Positions 27,409-37,409 of a DNA stretch of 64,000 nucleotides are shown here, in pieces. Origin of the DNA: Cellvibrio fontiphilus. GTDB taxonomy: Bacteria; Pseudomonadota; Gammaproteobacteria; Pseudomonadales; Cellvibrionaceae. The translations under genes were made by a program, and so were the position numbers. The stretch lies in NCBI RefSeq assembly GCF_035317345.1, contig NZ_JAYKTU010000001.1; one strand, given 5' to 3'. Every line of letters starts with the position of its first letter. The first letter of the stretch is position 1. The notes below the pieces were generated by a model. That model made no database searches and had not been told where the DNA came from. It saw nothing but the letters and a program-made list of their open reading frames with translations.

Positions 27409-27422
27409 TGTAACCGTTTACA
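27409..27422 (-). promoter_or_regulatory. LacI-family-type operator in front of man26A
   Basis: TGTAACCGTTTACA is a near-palindrome with a central CG, the form recognised by many LacI-family sugar regulators. It lies 55 bp before the man26A start and within an A/T-rich promoter-like region. No LacI-family gene is in the window. Confidence 0.55.
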
Positions 27423-27542
27423 AAAAGAGATATTAGCAGCCTTGGCTAAAAAAAGAAGCCCGCATCCCTGTAAATAAAAGTTGAGCCGCTGCCGGCTTTT
27501 GCCTAGCCTTGGCAGCCTATTCACCCGCAGCAGCAACCTCGT

Positions 27543-28247
27543 ATGGACTTTTCCTTTCCCGCCATTGGCTTGGTACATTCCTGTTTTAAAGAGAAATTTG
27601 GCATACCGCGCCAGCCGGGACTGGCACCGCTCGCAACGGCTGAAATAGAAATGCTGCCCCCCTATGATGATCCCGCCGCCTTTGATGGTTTGGAAGGCAC
27701 CAGCCACCTATGGGTACAGTTTGTATTTCACGCCAATAAACGCGAACAGTGGAAACCCAAAGTCAAACCGCCGCGTTTGGGCGGCAACCAGAGCCTGGGC
27801 GTTTTTGCTACCAGATCACCCACCCGCCCCGCGCCTATTGGCTTGTCGGTGGTGCGCTTTGATGGTTTACGTGCACGGCAAGGAAAGCTGTTTATTGCCA
27901 TCAGCGGCATTGATCTGCTGGATGGCACCCCGGTGTTGGATATCAAACCCTATGTGCCTTACGTGGATGCGGTCGCCGATGCACAGAACCGCTTTGCCGC
28001 CCAGCCGCCCGCGCATATCCCAGTGGAGATACCCGCCGAACTGGCAGCCTTTTGCGCCGATTATCAACAAAAAAATGGCATTGCGCTGGCAGGATTAATC
28101 ACCCAAATCCTGCAGCAAGACCCACGCCCCCAGTACCAGCAGCCAGATCCGGAGCGGATTTATGGCATGAAATTACTGGATTTGGAGGTGCGCTGGTGCT
28201 ACTCGCCCAGCGGCATCACCCTCGCCGAGCTTGCATATATTCCCTAG
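27543..28247 (+). CDS. trmO: tRNA (N6-threonylcarbamoyladenosine(37)-N6)-methyltransferase TrmO
   Basis: A 234-residue protein of the TrmO (TsaA/YaeB) family, which N6-methylates t6A37 in tRNA-Thr using SAM. The signature is clear: IGLVHSCFKEKFGIPRQPG, EGTSHLWVQFVFH, then GVFATRSPTRPAPIGLS and the GIDLLDGTPVLDIKPYVPYVD stretch. The C-terminal domain (from about residue 150) carries RIYGMKLLDLEVRW. It is divergent from man26A, and no operon partner is apparent. Confidence 0.94.
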   Translation: MDFSFPAIGLVHSCFKEKFGIPRQPGLAPLATAEIEMLPPYDDPAAFDGLEGTSHLWVQFVFHANKREQWKPKVKPPRLGGNQSLGVFATRSPTRPAPIGLSVVRFDGLRARQGKLFIAISGIDLLDGTPVLDIKPYVPYVDAVADAQNRFAAQPPAHIPVEIPAELAAFCADYQQKNGIALAGLITQILQQDPRPQYQQPDPERIYGMKLLDLEVRWCYSPSGITLAELAYIP

Positions 28248-28363
28248 TGCTACCCCCTCAGAGCATAGCCTCAACTTATTAACTCACTGTTATTAAATTA
28301 ATGATTGATGCAGGGAGGCCGTGCTATGATTGGCACATAAATCATCATTTATGAAAAATCATT

Positions 28364-30472
28364 ATGTCCCTAACAACCACTGTGGGGCTGCGCAAATGGA
28401 TCTGGCGAGCCTTCTCCCAAAGCGCCTTGATCCCCCTGCTGCTGGTGGAAACCCTGCTAATTATTGTTTACTTCTTCACCAATAATTCCATCCGCAGTGC
28501 GCAAATAGAGCACCTGCGTAGCAATGCACTCTCTGCACTCCAATCGTCCGCGCAGGTAGAGGCGCGCGTAATCGATGAACAATTGAGCCATATCGACAGC
28601 CTGAGCGAGCTGTACCGCAACCTCACCCTGCAAGCCTTGCTCAAACCAGCGCCATCCGTACCAACCAACCTCGCCCTGACTGCCGGAGGAGTTCGTTACA
28701 GTCCACGCGATGAGGGTGGTGCGGCCATTTTCTATTCCAACGTGACGCCACCTGAGCAGCAGGATCTGCAGAAGATAGCCCGCCTGACAACCATCGACCC
28801 GATCATCAAAGAATTCAAAGAACACAACAGCCTGGTCGCCGCGCTCTACTTCAATAGCTGGGACAGCCTGAACCATATTTACCCCTGGTTTTTGACGCCT
28901 GAGCAGTACCCGCACAGTATGGCAATTCCCGAGTACAACTTTTACTACCTCGCCGATGCACAACACAACCCGCAGCGGGCAGTGGTTTGGACTGATGTGT
29001 ACCTGGATCCGGCAGGCCAAGGCTGGATGATGTCGGCCATAGCACCGGTGTATCGCGGCGACTTTCTGGAGGGCGTGGTGGGCATTGATATCACTGTAGA
29101 GGGAATTCTCGAACAGATCCGCACCGCCAAAGTCCCGTGGGATGGTTTTGCCATGCTGGTCAGCAAACAGCTGAATATTATGGCCATGCCCGAGGCGGGC
29201 GAGCAGAGTTTTGGCCTGAACGAATTAACCCACCACAGCTACGCCGAAGCGGTGCGCAGCGAACAGTTCAAGCCCAAGGATTTTGACCTGCGCGAGCGCG
29301 CCGACACCCGCGCGTTAAGTCCACGAATCATGGCAAATAGCAGTGGCGTAGAGCGCATCACCCTCAATGGCAAAGTACATCTGGTGGCTTGGGCCAGTAT
29401 TCCGGCGACCGATTGGCACTTGTTAACCATTGCAGCGGAGGACGATGTATTTAGCCAAACCAACAGCCTGGCTGCGCGTTACGCCCAGATTGGCATGTTG
29501 TTGATCGCCGGGCTGATTTTGTTTTACGCGGTATTTTTCAGCCTCATGTGGCAGCGCGCACGCCAGCTGAGTATGGCGTTGATTCGTCCGATTGAGGGCA
29601 TATCGCAGATGATGGCACAAATCGGGAAAGGCAAGCTGGGCCCCAACCGCGTGGAGACTAACATCGACGAACTGCAGGTCATGGCCAATCACACCTTTGC
29701 GATTGGCGAACAGTTGAACCAAGCCGAACAGGATCTGCGCTGCGCACTGGTGGATGCACGCGCCGCCAGTGATGCCAAATCGCGTTTTATCTCCAGCATG
29801 AGCCATGAATTGCGTACCCCCTTAAACGCCATCACTGGTTTTGCCCAACTCTTGCGCCTGCAGCAGCCTGCCAAACAGAGTGAGGAGACCGATGAGCTAG
29901 GTGAAATACTGGCCGCCAGCAACCACTTGTCGCAGTTGGTGAATGACATTCTCGACCTCTCCAGCCTGCAGGTGGACGCCACGCCACTGGAGCCGGAGGC
30001 AATTGACCTGGGACAACTGCTGCAGGATTGCGCCTCCATGCTGACCCCCGAGATCCGCAGCGCCGGATTGAGCCTCAAGCTCGATCTGCCGGGGGACGCA
30101 TTGTTTGCCTACACCGACAAACGCCGGCTGCGCCAGATACTGCTCAACCTGATCTCCAATGCTATCAAGTACAACCGCTCGGGCGGCACTATCAGCATTG
30201 ACCTCGAAGCACTGCCGGATGGCGCGCGTATCGCGATTAACGATACCGGGATTGGCATTCCCAAAGATAAACAAACCCTGTTGTTTGCTCCCTTTGAGCG
30301 CTTGGGCAGGGAGAACTCAGCCATACCCGGCACCGGCATTGGCCTGAGCCTCAGCCGCGAACTTGCCCAATTGCTCGGGGCTAACCTGGGCTTTAGCAGT
30401 GAACCCGGCCAAGGCAGCTGTTTTTGGCTGGAGCTTCCCTTCACACCACCCAATCATCACCGGGGGAGTTAG
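28364..30472 (+). CDS. Membrane sensor histidine kinase with Cache-type sensor
   Basis: A 702-residue sensor kinase. TM1 is at about residues 20-38, a large periplasmic PDC/dCache-like sensor at about 39-370 (with VWTDVYLDPAGQGWMMSAIAPVY and GVVGIDITVEGIL), TM2 at about 372-395, then HAMP. The HisKA domain has SHELRTPLNAITGF with phospho-acceptor His481, and the ATPase has the N box (LNLISNAIKYN), NDTGIGIP and GTGIGLSLSREL. There is no receiver domain. The stop is 6 bp before the HD-GYP response regulator, its clear partner. The ligand is unknown; Cache domains often sense small organic acids or amino acids. Confidence 0.93.
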   Translation: MSLTTTVGLRKWIWRAFSQSALIPLLLVETLLIIVYFFTNNSIRSAQIEHLRSNALSALQSSAQVEARVIDEQLSHIDSLSELYRNLTLQALLKPAPSVPTNLALTAGGVRYSPRDEGGAAIFYSNVTPPEQQDLQKIARLTTIDPIIKEFKEHNSLVAALYFNSWDSLNHIYPWFLTPEQYPHSMAIPEYNFYYLADAQHNPQRAVVWTDVYLDPAGQGWMMSAIAPVYRGDFLEGVVGIDITVEGILEQIRTAKVPWDGFAMLVSKQLNIMAMPEAGEQSFGLNELTHHSYAEAVRSEQFKPKDFDLRERADTRALSPRIMANSSGVERITLNGKVHLVAWASIPATDWHLLTIAAEDDVFSQTNSLAARYAQIGMLLIAGLILFYAVFFSLMWQRARQLSMALIRPIEGISQMMAQIGKGKLGPNRVETNIDELQVMANHTFAIGEQLNQAEQDLRCALVDARAASDAKSRFISSMSHELRTPLNAITGFAQLLRLQQPAKQSEETDELGEILAASNHLSQLVNDILDLSSLQVDATPLEPEAIDLGQLLQDCASMLTPEIRSAGLSLKLDLPGDALFAYTDKRRLRQILLNLISNAIKYNRSGGTISIDLEALPDGARIAINDTGIGIPKDKQTLLFAPFERLGRENSAIPGTGIGLSLSRELAQLLGANLGFSSEPGQGSCFWLELPFTPPNHHRGS

Positions 30473-30478
30473 ATCATC

Positions 30479-31564
30479 ATGCTCAGCCAAGAACTACGTG
30501 CCGCCACTATTGTCATCATCGACGACATAGGCACTAACATCCGCCTGCTGGAATCCAGCCTTAAGGCCTTTGGGCTGCGCTACATCCGCAGCTTCAGCGA
30601 TCCGGTGGCAGGGCTGGACTGGCTGCAGAACAACCATTGGGATTTGCTGCTACTGGACTTGGACATGCCGCGGATGGACGGCTTTGAGTTGTTGGCGCGA
30701 CTGGCCCCCAACAGCGGCCAACCAGTAATCATCCTAAGCGCTTTGGGAAGCCAACTTGACCGCCAGCGCGGCTTGCAGCTGGGTGCTAACGACTATCTGT
30801 GTAAACCACTCGATTTGTCGGAGCTGTTGCTGCGCATCCGCAACAATTTACAGCTGGGGCTGACCTTCCAAAAACTGCAACAGGAGCGCGACACCCTAGA
30901 TCAAAAAGTAGTTGAGCGCACCCGCGAGCTGCAAGCCAGCTTCTCCAGCCTGATTCATACCATGGCGCGAGCCGCCGCGTTCAAAGATACCGAAACCGGT
31001 AATCATATTATCCGGATTGGCGAGATGGCCGCCCTGATCGCATGCGAATTGGGTCAGCCTGAAACCTGGGTAGAAGACATACGGCTGGCAGCACCTATGC
31101 ACGATGTGGGCAAAATCGGCATTCCCGATATGGTGCTCAACAAAAACGGCAAACTCACACCAGAAGAGCGCGAGCTAATGAAAACCCATGCGCGCATTGG
31201 CTTTGACATTCTGCGCAACGAAAACAACAGTGCGATGATTAACATGGCGGCAGAGATAGCCCTCAGTCACCACGAACACTGGGATGGATCGGGCTATCCA
31301 CAGGGCATCAGCGGTGAGGAAATTCCACTGTCAGCCCGCATAGTTGCACTCTGCGATGTTTACGATGCGCTGCGCGCCAAACGTGTTTATAAAACTGCCT
31401 GGACAAGCAGCGAAGCGCTAGATCATATAGTTCAGGGTGCAGGAAGCCATTTTGATCCGGCATTGGTGGAGGTGTTTAGCCGGCTGCACAGCCAGGTTGA
31501 ACAGATTATCGATCAGTATCAGGAACACACGCCGCAGATGCTCAAACGCTGCGCCCGGGACTAA
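30479..31564 (+). CDS. HD-GYP response regulator (cyclic-di-GMP phosphodiesterase)
   Basis: A 361-residue regulator. The receiver domain (about 8-125) has the phospho-acceptor Asp60 in LLLLDLDMPRMDG and the KPLD lysine. A coiled linker leads to an HD-GYP domain: H208-D209 in MHDVGKIGIPD, HHEHWDGSGYPQG and the expected second His cluster, so catalytic residues are intact. HD-GYP proteins break cyclic-di-GMP to GMP. Start ATG has a GGGGGAG ribosome binding site. It is cotranscribed with the preceding kinase, so an outside signal probably lowers cyclic-di-GMP through this pair. Confidence 0.94.
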   Translation: MLSQELRAATIVIIDDIGTNIRLLESSLKAFGLRYIRSFSDPVAGLDWLQNNHWDLLLLDLDMPRMDGFELLARLAPNSGQPVIILSALGSQLDRQRGLQLGANDYLCKPLDLSELLLRIRNNLQLGLTFQKLQQERDTLDQKVVERTRELQASFSSLIHTMARAAAFKDTETGNHIIRIGEMAALIACELGQPETWVEDIRLAAPMHDVGKIGIPDMVLNKNGKLTPEERELMKTHARIGFDILRNENNSAMINMAAEIALSHHEHWDGSGYPQGISGEEIPLSARIVALCDVYDALRAKRVYKTAWTSSEALDHIVQGAGSHFDPALVEVFSRLHSQVEQIIDQYQEHTPQMLKRCARD

Positions 31565-31770
31565 CCTCTCCGCCATAAAATCTGCGGCAAGACATCACCG
31601 GCGCCTTCGGTTTTAACGCCCGCAGTGGTATGATGCGCGCCTTTTTCAGCCTGCCGATGCACACTTTTTAGCCTAGCGGCTTATTAAATGCCGGCCCTTT
31701 CCGTCCCTGTTTGATAATCACGACTCGCAGCGACGCGCTGAGCGACTTTCCCACTTTTGGAGTTGTTCCC

Positions 31771-33000
<1,230 letters not shown>

Positions 33001-33044
33001 TCACTACCGGTTAGTGTTTGAATCGATTCAAACCCTGCACCAAT

Positions 33045-33080
33045 AAAAACGCCGCGCTTGTTGCCAAGCGCGGCGTTTTT
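33045..33080. terminator. Strong bidirectional terminator
   Basis: A perfect 16-bp stem (AAAAACGCCGCGCTTG / CAAGCGCGGCGTTTTT) with a TTGC loop lies between convergent serA and the DUF368 gene. Confidence 0.92.
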
Positions 33081-33096
33081 GTTATTGCTGGATTAA

Positions 33097-34092
33097 TTAC
33101 CCAGCAACACCAGCGGTACGGCGCTTGATCCAGATAGCAGCCAATTCAACCCCAAGTACCAGCGCAACCCCCAAACCAGCCCAGACTGCCGCCAGGAGAA
33201 TCGTTGGTTCATGACCAGTAGCCGCCAGATAATTTAGCGGATTTAAATTTTCCTGCTGCAGGACAACAACGCGCCCGTGACTATCGGTAGTTGTCAGCAA
33301 CGCGTTTTTCCAGGGCCAGGTGACATAGAGCGAGCCGATCAAAAAACCGATCAATACAGAGAGGGTTTGATTGTGGTAGGACCGCAGCAACCACAACAGG
33401 AAGCGCGAGAAAGCCACCAAACCACAAATGCAGCCAGCGCCAAACCAGAGCAGCTTATCAATTTCCAGATTGTGGATTGCGCGTAAAAAAACCGGGTAGA
33501 GCCCCACTAGTAACAAGATAAAACTACCGGAAATACCGGGAAGAATCATGGCACATATCGCCACAAAACCACCCAGAAAGAGAATCCAGCCATGATCAGG
33601 CAGCTGGGCCGGAGCCATGTGAGCCACTGCCAGAATAAAACCTATACCCGCCAACAGGCCAACCGCTTCAGTCACCCCCCAACCGCGCTGTTCGCGCACC
33701 AGATGGTAAATCGACGCGGCGACAAGCCCGGAGAAAAATGCCCAAACCAGGATCGGGTAAGTATCCATAGCCACCAATACCACCGCAGCAAATGTTTTGA
33801 GGCTAATCAGAATGCCGCCAAACAGGGCGAGCAGAAAATTACCATTGATGTACTGCCAGGTTTTTACTATCCCGTCGCGCTTCAAACGCAATAATACCGC
33901 CGGGGTGCAGCGTTTGAGTGAGCTTAGCCACTCGTCATAAATGCCAGTAATAAATGCGATAGTGCCGCCTGATACGCCGGGGACCACATCAGCGGCGCCC
34001 ATACACAAGCCTTTAAGCAATACAAACAAATAATCTTTGAGGCCGCGCTGCGGCTGATGGAGTGTCATGTCCTGTTGATCGGGAGTTGTCAT
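33097..34092 (-). CDS. DUF368 family membrane protein (probable undecaprenyl-phosphate translocase, PopT type)
   Basis: A 331-residue inner-membrane protein with about eight or nine helices and the DUF368 signature LKGLCMGAADVVPGVSGGTIAFITGIYDEW near the N-terminus and MILPGISGSFILLLVGLYPVFL in the middle. Members named PopT have been shown to recycle undecaprenyl phosphate across the membrane for cell-wall synthesis. The two PGxSGG-type motifs are both intact. The alpha/beta hydrolase upstream on the same strand ends 93 bp away from its start, with no evident functional link. Confidence 0.88.
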   Translation of the reverse strand: MTTPDQQDMTLHQPQRGLKDYLFVLLKGLCMGAADVVPGVSGGTIAFITGIYDEWLSSLKRCTPAVLLRLKRDGIVKTWQYINGNFLLALFGGILISLKTFAAVVLVAMDTYPILVWAFFSGLVAASIYHLVREQRGWGVTEAVGLLAGIGFILAVAHMAPAQLPDHGWILFLGGFVAICAMILPGISGSFILLLVGLYPVFLRAIHNLEIDKLLWFGAGCICGLVAFSRFLLWLLRSYHNQTLSVLIGFLIGSLYVTWPWKNALLTTTDSHGRVVVLQQENLNPLNYLAATGHEPTILLAAVWAGLGVALVLGVELAAIWIKRRTAGVAG

Positions 34093-34184
34093 AGTCGAGT
34101 CTCGCCTGTGGCCTTTACCGGCCGGGTTAATGTGCAGATAAAAAGTGCGGGGGAGTTTGCCTGAAAGCGCTTGGCGGCAACAGG

Positions 34185-35162
34185 CTAGAGATTAAAAAAG
34201 TGGCGCTGTATCGCATCAAACACTTGCGCGCGAACGGCGGGAATTTCATTCACCAATTGATGCCCGGCGGCAGGAACATACACCAGCTGTGCGCGCGGCA
34301 ACTTGCGCAGGATCAGCCGCGTATTGTAGCGCCAGGCCACCGTCATATCGGCCGTGCCCTGAACCAGTAGCAGCTCATCCTCGCGTGCGGAAAACTGCAG
34401 GAATTGGCGATGCCAGTTTTTCATCGCACCCACCCAGCGCACCGACAGTTTCCGGGATTGCAAACAGTCCTGCTCATCAATAAAGCGGACAAACTTCTCA
34501 TCGCCGGAGCTGCGCGACCGACCGCGTGGCAGTTGTTTTACCCAGGCGTGTAAGAGCCAATACAAGACCCTGCCAGACCACCAGCCGCGCGGCAAAATCA
34601 GCGGAGCACAGAGCGCAATACGCGCAAAGCAGGGCGGATAGCGCCAAAGGTGATTGAGCAACACAGCGCCGCCGGTACTTTGTCCCACCGCATAATAGGG
34701 CGATGGTAATAACCGCTGCGCCCGCTGTAACAACTGCTCCAACACATCGGCGTACTGGTCAAAAGAATCTATAGCGGCGCGCTCGCCGCTGCTTAAACCG
34801 TGGCCGGGCAAATCAAACGCCAGTACCGCCAAGCCCTGCTGCAAACCAAAGGCAATCACCCGGTCAAAAATTCCCAGATGATCGTAATACCCATGCACAA
34901 CAACCAATGTGCCACGCGGTTTGGGAGGCAGCCAGTAATGGGTGGCGATAGTAAAACCGGCCAGCGCCAGGGCGCCAAAGCCATGTAACAAGGCGCTATC
35001 GGCGGCGGCAAAATTGATCCGGTAATAATCCAGATACTGTTGTGCCGGCGCCGTCTTGGCCCAGACCACATCCTGCGATGGTTCAAACGCCAATGCGGGC
35101 AGCTGTGCCATCAGTGACTGGGCATCGGTGAGTGAAAATATCTTGGCGTTAGCGCTGTTCAT
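34185..35162 (-). CDS. Alpha/beta hydrolase (monoacylglycerol lipase-like)
   Basis: About 325 residues from the ATG at 35162; a TTG three codons upstream is also possible. The alpha/beta hydrolase fold is shown by the VVVHGYYDHLG oxyanion strand, FDLPGHGLS, and the nucleophile elbow VGQSTGGAV (here G-Q-S-T-G, Ser nucleophile). The late Asp lies in VQGTADMTV and His in AAGHQLVNE. This is the Hydrolase_4 (lysophospholipase-like) group acting on lipid esters. No signal peptide. The substrate is unknown. Confidence 0.85.
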   Translation of the reverse strand: MNSANAKIFSLTDAQSLMAQLPALAFEPSQDVVWAKTAPAQQYLDYYRINFAAADSALLHGFGALALAGFTIATHYWLPPKPRGTLVVVHGYYDHLGIFDRVIAFGLQQGLAVLAFDLPGHGLSSGERAAIDSFDQYADVLEQLLQRAQRLLPSPYYAVGQSTGGAVLLNHLWRYPPCFARIALCAPLILPRGWWSGRVLYWLLHAWVKQLPRGRSRSSGDEKFVRFIDEQDCLQSRKLSVRWVGAMKNWHRQFLQFSAREDELLLVQGTADMTVAWRYNTRLILRKLPRAQLVYVPAAGHQLVNEIPAVRAQVFDAIQRHFFNL

Positions 35163-35336
35163 AGAAAGCAATTCATAAACTGGGACATCCCGACATAAAG
35201 TGGGCCTTACAAAATGGCCACAACATTGGCGCCAAACATCAACTATAATTCAGCTCCCGATGGGATATAAACCCAATCAACCATTAAAACACTTATAACA
35301 ACGACAATTACAAAGACAACCCCGGGCTAGGACTTT

Positions 35337-36482
35337 ATGCAGAATTACATTTTTAATATCCACGACGTGGTGCTGTTTATGACCGTCGCGGAATGTTTCC
35401 TGCTTGTTATTTTTCAGGCAATTCTTCCGGTCAAAAACCAACTCGCCAACCGTTTGCTCAGTATTTTCCTCGTGTCTATTGCCATCAGCTCTGCCTGTAT
35501 TTTGGTGCTGTGGAATGACAATGTGAGCTTGTTTCGGATATTCGACGAAACCCTGTTGCCGTATTTTTTAGTGAGTGCGCAACTGCTTAAAGGCCCGATG
35601 CTGCTGTTATATGTTGTGGCGCTCACTCAGGATTCTTTTAAACTCGAACGACGCCATTTGTTACACGCAATCCCGATTGTGATTGCGCTGGGCTGGCTAC
35701 TGGTTTTTGGTATCAACGGTTCCGATTTGAGTTTTAAAACACTGGATCAACAGCAGCTCGCCAATGCGGTCTGGCATTTTATAAAAGTCATGCCTTTCTT
35801 TTACGGGGTTATGGCATTTAATAAAGTGCGTCTGTATCTGATCAACCTGCAAGATCAATATTCCACCTTTTCTTCTACCGAACCCAGCTGGCTCAAAACA
35901 CTCAGCCTGGGTTTTTTGATTACCTGGAGCTTTTCGATTCTGGTACACGTGGTAGCCAACACAATTGAATCGCCGCGCATTTCTGATGTGATTGGCATCA
36001 CCGAAAACTACATCGTATTTATTCTGATCAACGCGCTGTTTATTAATAGTGTGGTGCACACCCACAAGCTGCTCACCACCAAACCGGACTTGGGTAAAGA
36101 CGTCAAAGTCGATGAAAAACTCACTGACACTGCGATCCAAAAAGTTCAGCAGGGCATGGAAACCCAGAAATTATTCCTGAAACAAAACCTGAATATCGAA
36201 GAGTTTTCCAAGCGCATCCATTTGCCCGTTAAAGAAGTTTCTGCGGTGATTAATAAACACTACGGCACTAACTTTTTTGAATTTATGAATAGCTATCGCG
36301 TTGAAGAGGCCAAACGTTTGTTGGGCGATAGCCAACATGCCGAGATGACGGTGATGGATGTGTTACTGCATGCGGGCTTTAATAGTAAATCCGCCTTTCA
36401 CCGGTTTTTTAACCGTTTAGTGGGTATGTCGCCCACGGAATACCGCAAACAACACCTTCATAAAGAATCCAAAAGTGTTTAA
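35337..36482 (+). CDS. Membrane-anchored AraC-family regulator
   Basis: A 381-residue regulator with an integral-membrane N-terminal half (about seven hydrophobic helices within residues 8-245, such as VVLFMTVAECFLLVIFQAIL) and a C-terminal AraC-type double HTH (about 280-375: NIEEFSKRIHLPVKEVSAVI and AGFNSKSAFHRFFNRLVGMS with the typical PTEYRK end). This layout is known for AraC proteins that sense at the membrane. Targets are not evident; the GH16 and PEP-CTERM genes lie downstream on the other strand. RBS AGGAC precedes the ATG. Confidence 0.9.
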   Translation: MQNYIFNIHDVVLFMTVAECFLLVIFQAILPVKNQLANRLLSIFLVSIAISSACILVLWNDNVSLFRIFDETLLPYFLVSAQLLKGPMLLLYVVALTQDSFKLERRHLLHAIPIVIALGWLLVFGINGSDLSFKTLDQQQLANAVWHFIKVMPFFYGVMAFNKVRLYLINLQDQYSTFSSTEPSWLKTLSLGFLITWSFSILVHVVANTIESPRISDVIGITENYIVFILINALFINSVVHTHKLLTTKPDLGKDVKVDEKLTDTAIQKVQQGMETQKLFLKQNLNIEEFSKRIHLPVKEVSAVINKHYGTNFFEFMNSYRVEEAKRLLGDSQHAEMTVMDVLLHAGFNSKSAFHRFFNRLVGMSPTEYRKQHLHKESKSV

Positions 36483-36492
36483 AAAAACATTA

Positions 36493-36525
36493 AAAAAAAT
36501 GCCAGTTTCGCACTGGCATTTTTTT
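36493..36525. terminator. Bidirectional intrinsic terminator
   Basis: A 14-bp stem (AAAAAAATGCCAGT / ACTGGCATTTTTTT), loop TTCGC, between convergent AraC-family and PEP-CTERM genes. Confidence 0.9.
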
Positions 36526-36545
36526 AGCTGTATTAATCGCTGCAA

Positions 36546-37244
36546 CTAAAGGCTATCGCGCATTTTGCGCAAGCGAATCAACCCCAATAACCCCAGTGCA
36601 CCAAAGAGTAAACCCATAGTCGCCGGTTCAGAGACTTCTTTGGGTGGATTTACATCCGGCAGCTTGTTGATAACAAACGCATTATTGTAAGAATAAAAAT
36701 GCGCGTTACGCCCGCCGGTAATAGTGAAGTGCGCATAGCTATTCAAACCCACCCCATCGTGCTCAATAGTTTGATTGAAATCCAGACTGGGCACAAATGC
36801 AGAGGTATTGCTAAAGGCATATTGCTGCCCCCAAATCAAATCACCATTTGCTACTGAGCCACGCTGCTCAGTCCATAACAAATCCTGACCTCCACCCAGC
36901 GTGGAGAGTTGGTCAAACAATGTTTGGCGGCCATAGGAGGTCGCATCGACATCAAAGGTGACGCTGTAACCATTCACTGTGACCGTGTTAGTAAACGCTG
37001 GGCCGAACCCCGACATCTCTTTAAAAAAGGAATTGCCGGAGCTTATGGTCCACATGGCCGGGTCAGTGTTGGCAGTAATCGACTGGGTAAAACCGAGACC
37101 CGCGAGATTTTGGTTAGCCACACCAAATACGCCGGTATTATCGAAACCGTAATCGATAATGCCAGAGAAGGTGACTACCCAAGCAGAAGCGTTGAGTGCA
37201 AAAGTACTTAACGCGAGAGTGGCAAAAAGTTTTTTAATATTCAT
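36546..37244 (-). CDS. PEP-CTERM sorting domain protein, unknown
   Basis: A 232-residue exported protein: signal peptide (MNIKKLFATLALSTFALNASA), a beta-rich middle of unknown role (starting WVVTFSGIIDYGFDN, like other PEP-CTERM extracellular proteins) and a C-terminal PEP-type tail, SEPATMGLLFGALGLLGLIRLRK. Such tails are processed by exosortase in bacteria making exopolysaccharide. It is the second protein of this type in the window, after the one at 24859-25815, and both have the same tail architecture. Confidence 0.85.
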   Translation of the reverse strand: MNIKKLFATLALSTFALNASAWVVTFSGIIDYGFDNTGVFGVANQNLAGLGFTQSITANTDPAMWTISSGNSFFKEMSGFGPAFTNTVTVNGYSVTFDVDATSYGRQTLFDQLSTLGGGQDLLWTEQRGSVANGDLIWGQQYAFSNTSAFVPSLDFNQTIEHDGVGLNSYAHFTITGGRNAHFYSYNNAFVINKLPDVNPPKEVSEPATMGLLFGALGLLGLIRLRKMRDSL

Positions 37245-37409
37245 GAGATTTACCTGGTGTGTTTTAACGATTTCACTTGTGCCACTTCCATTTGGACGTT
37301 TGTATTGTTGAATTGCGGATTAAACAGTGCCGGAAGCCCCACTCTGTTTAACCCGCAACACTTCTCGTTGCTGCGAAACGTTTAATTACTCAGGTGCATG
37401 TAATTACTT

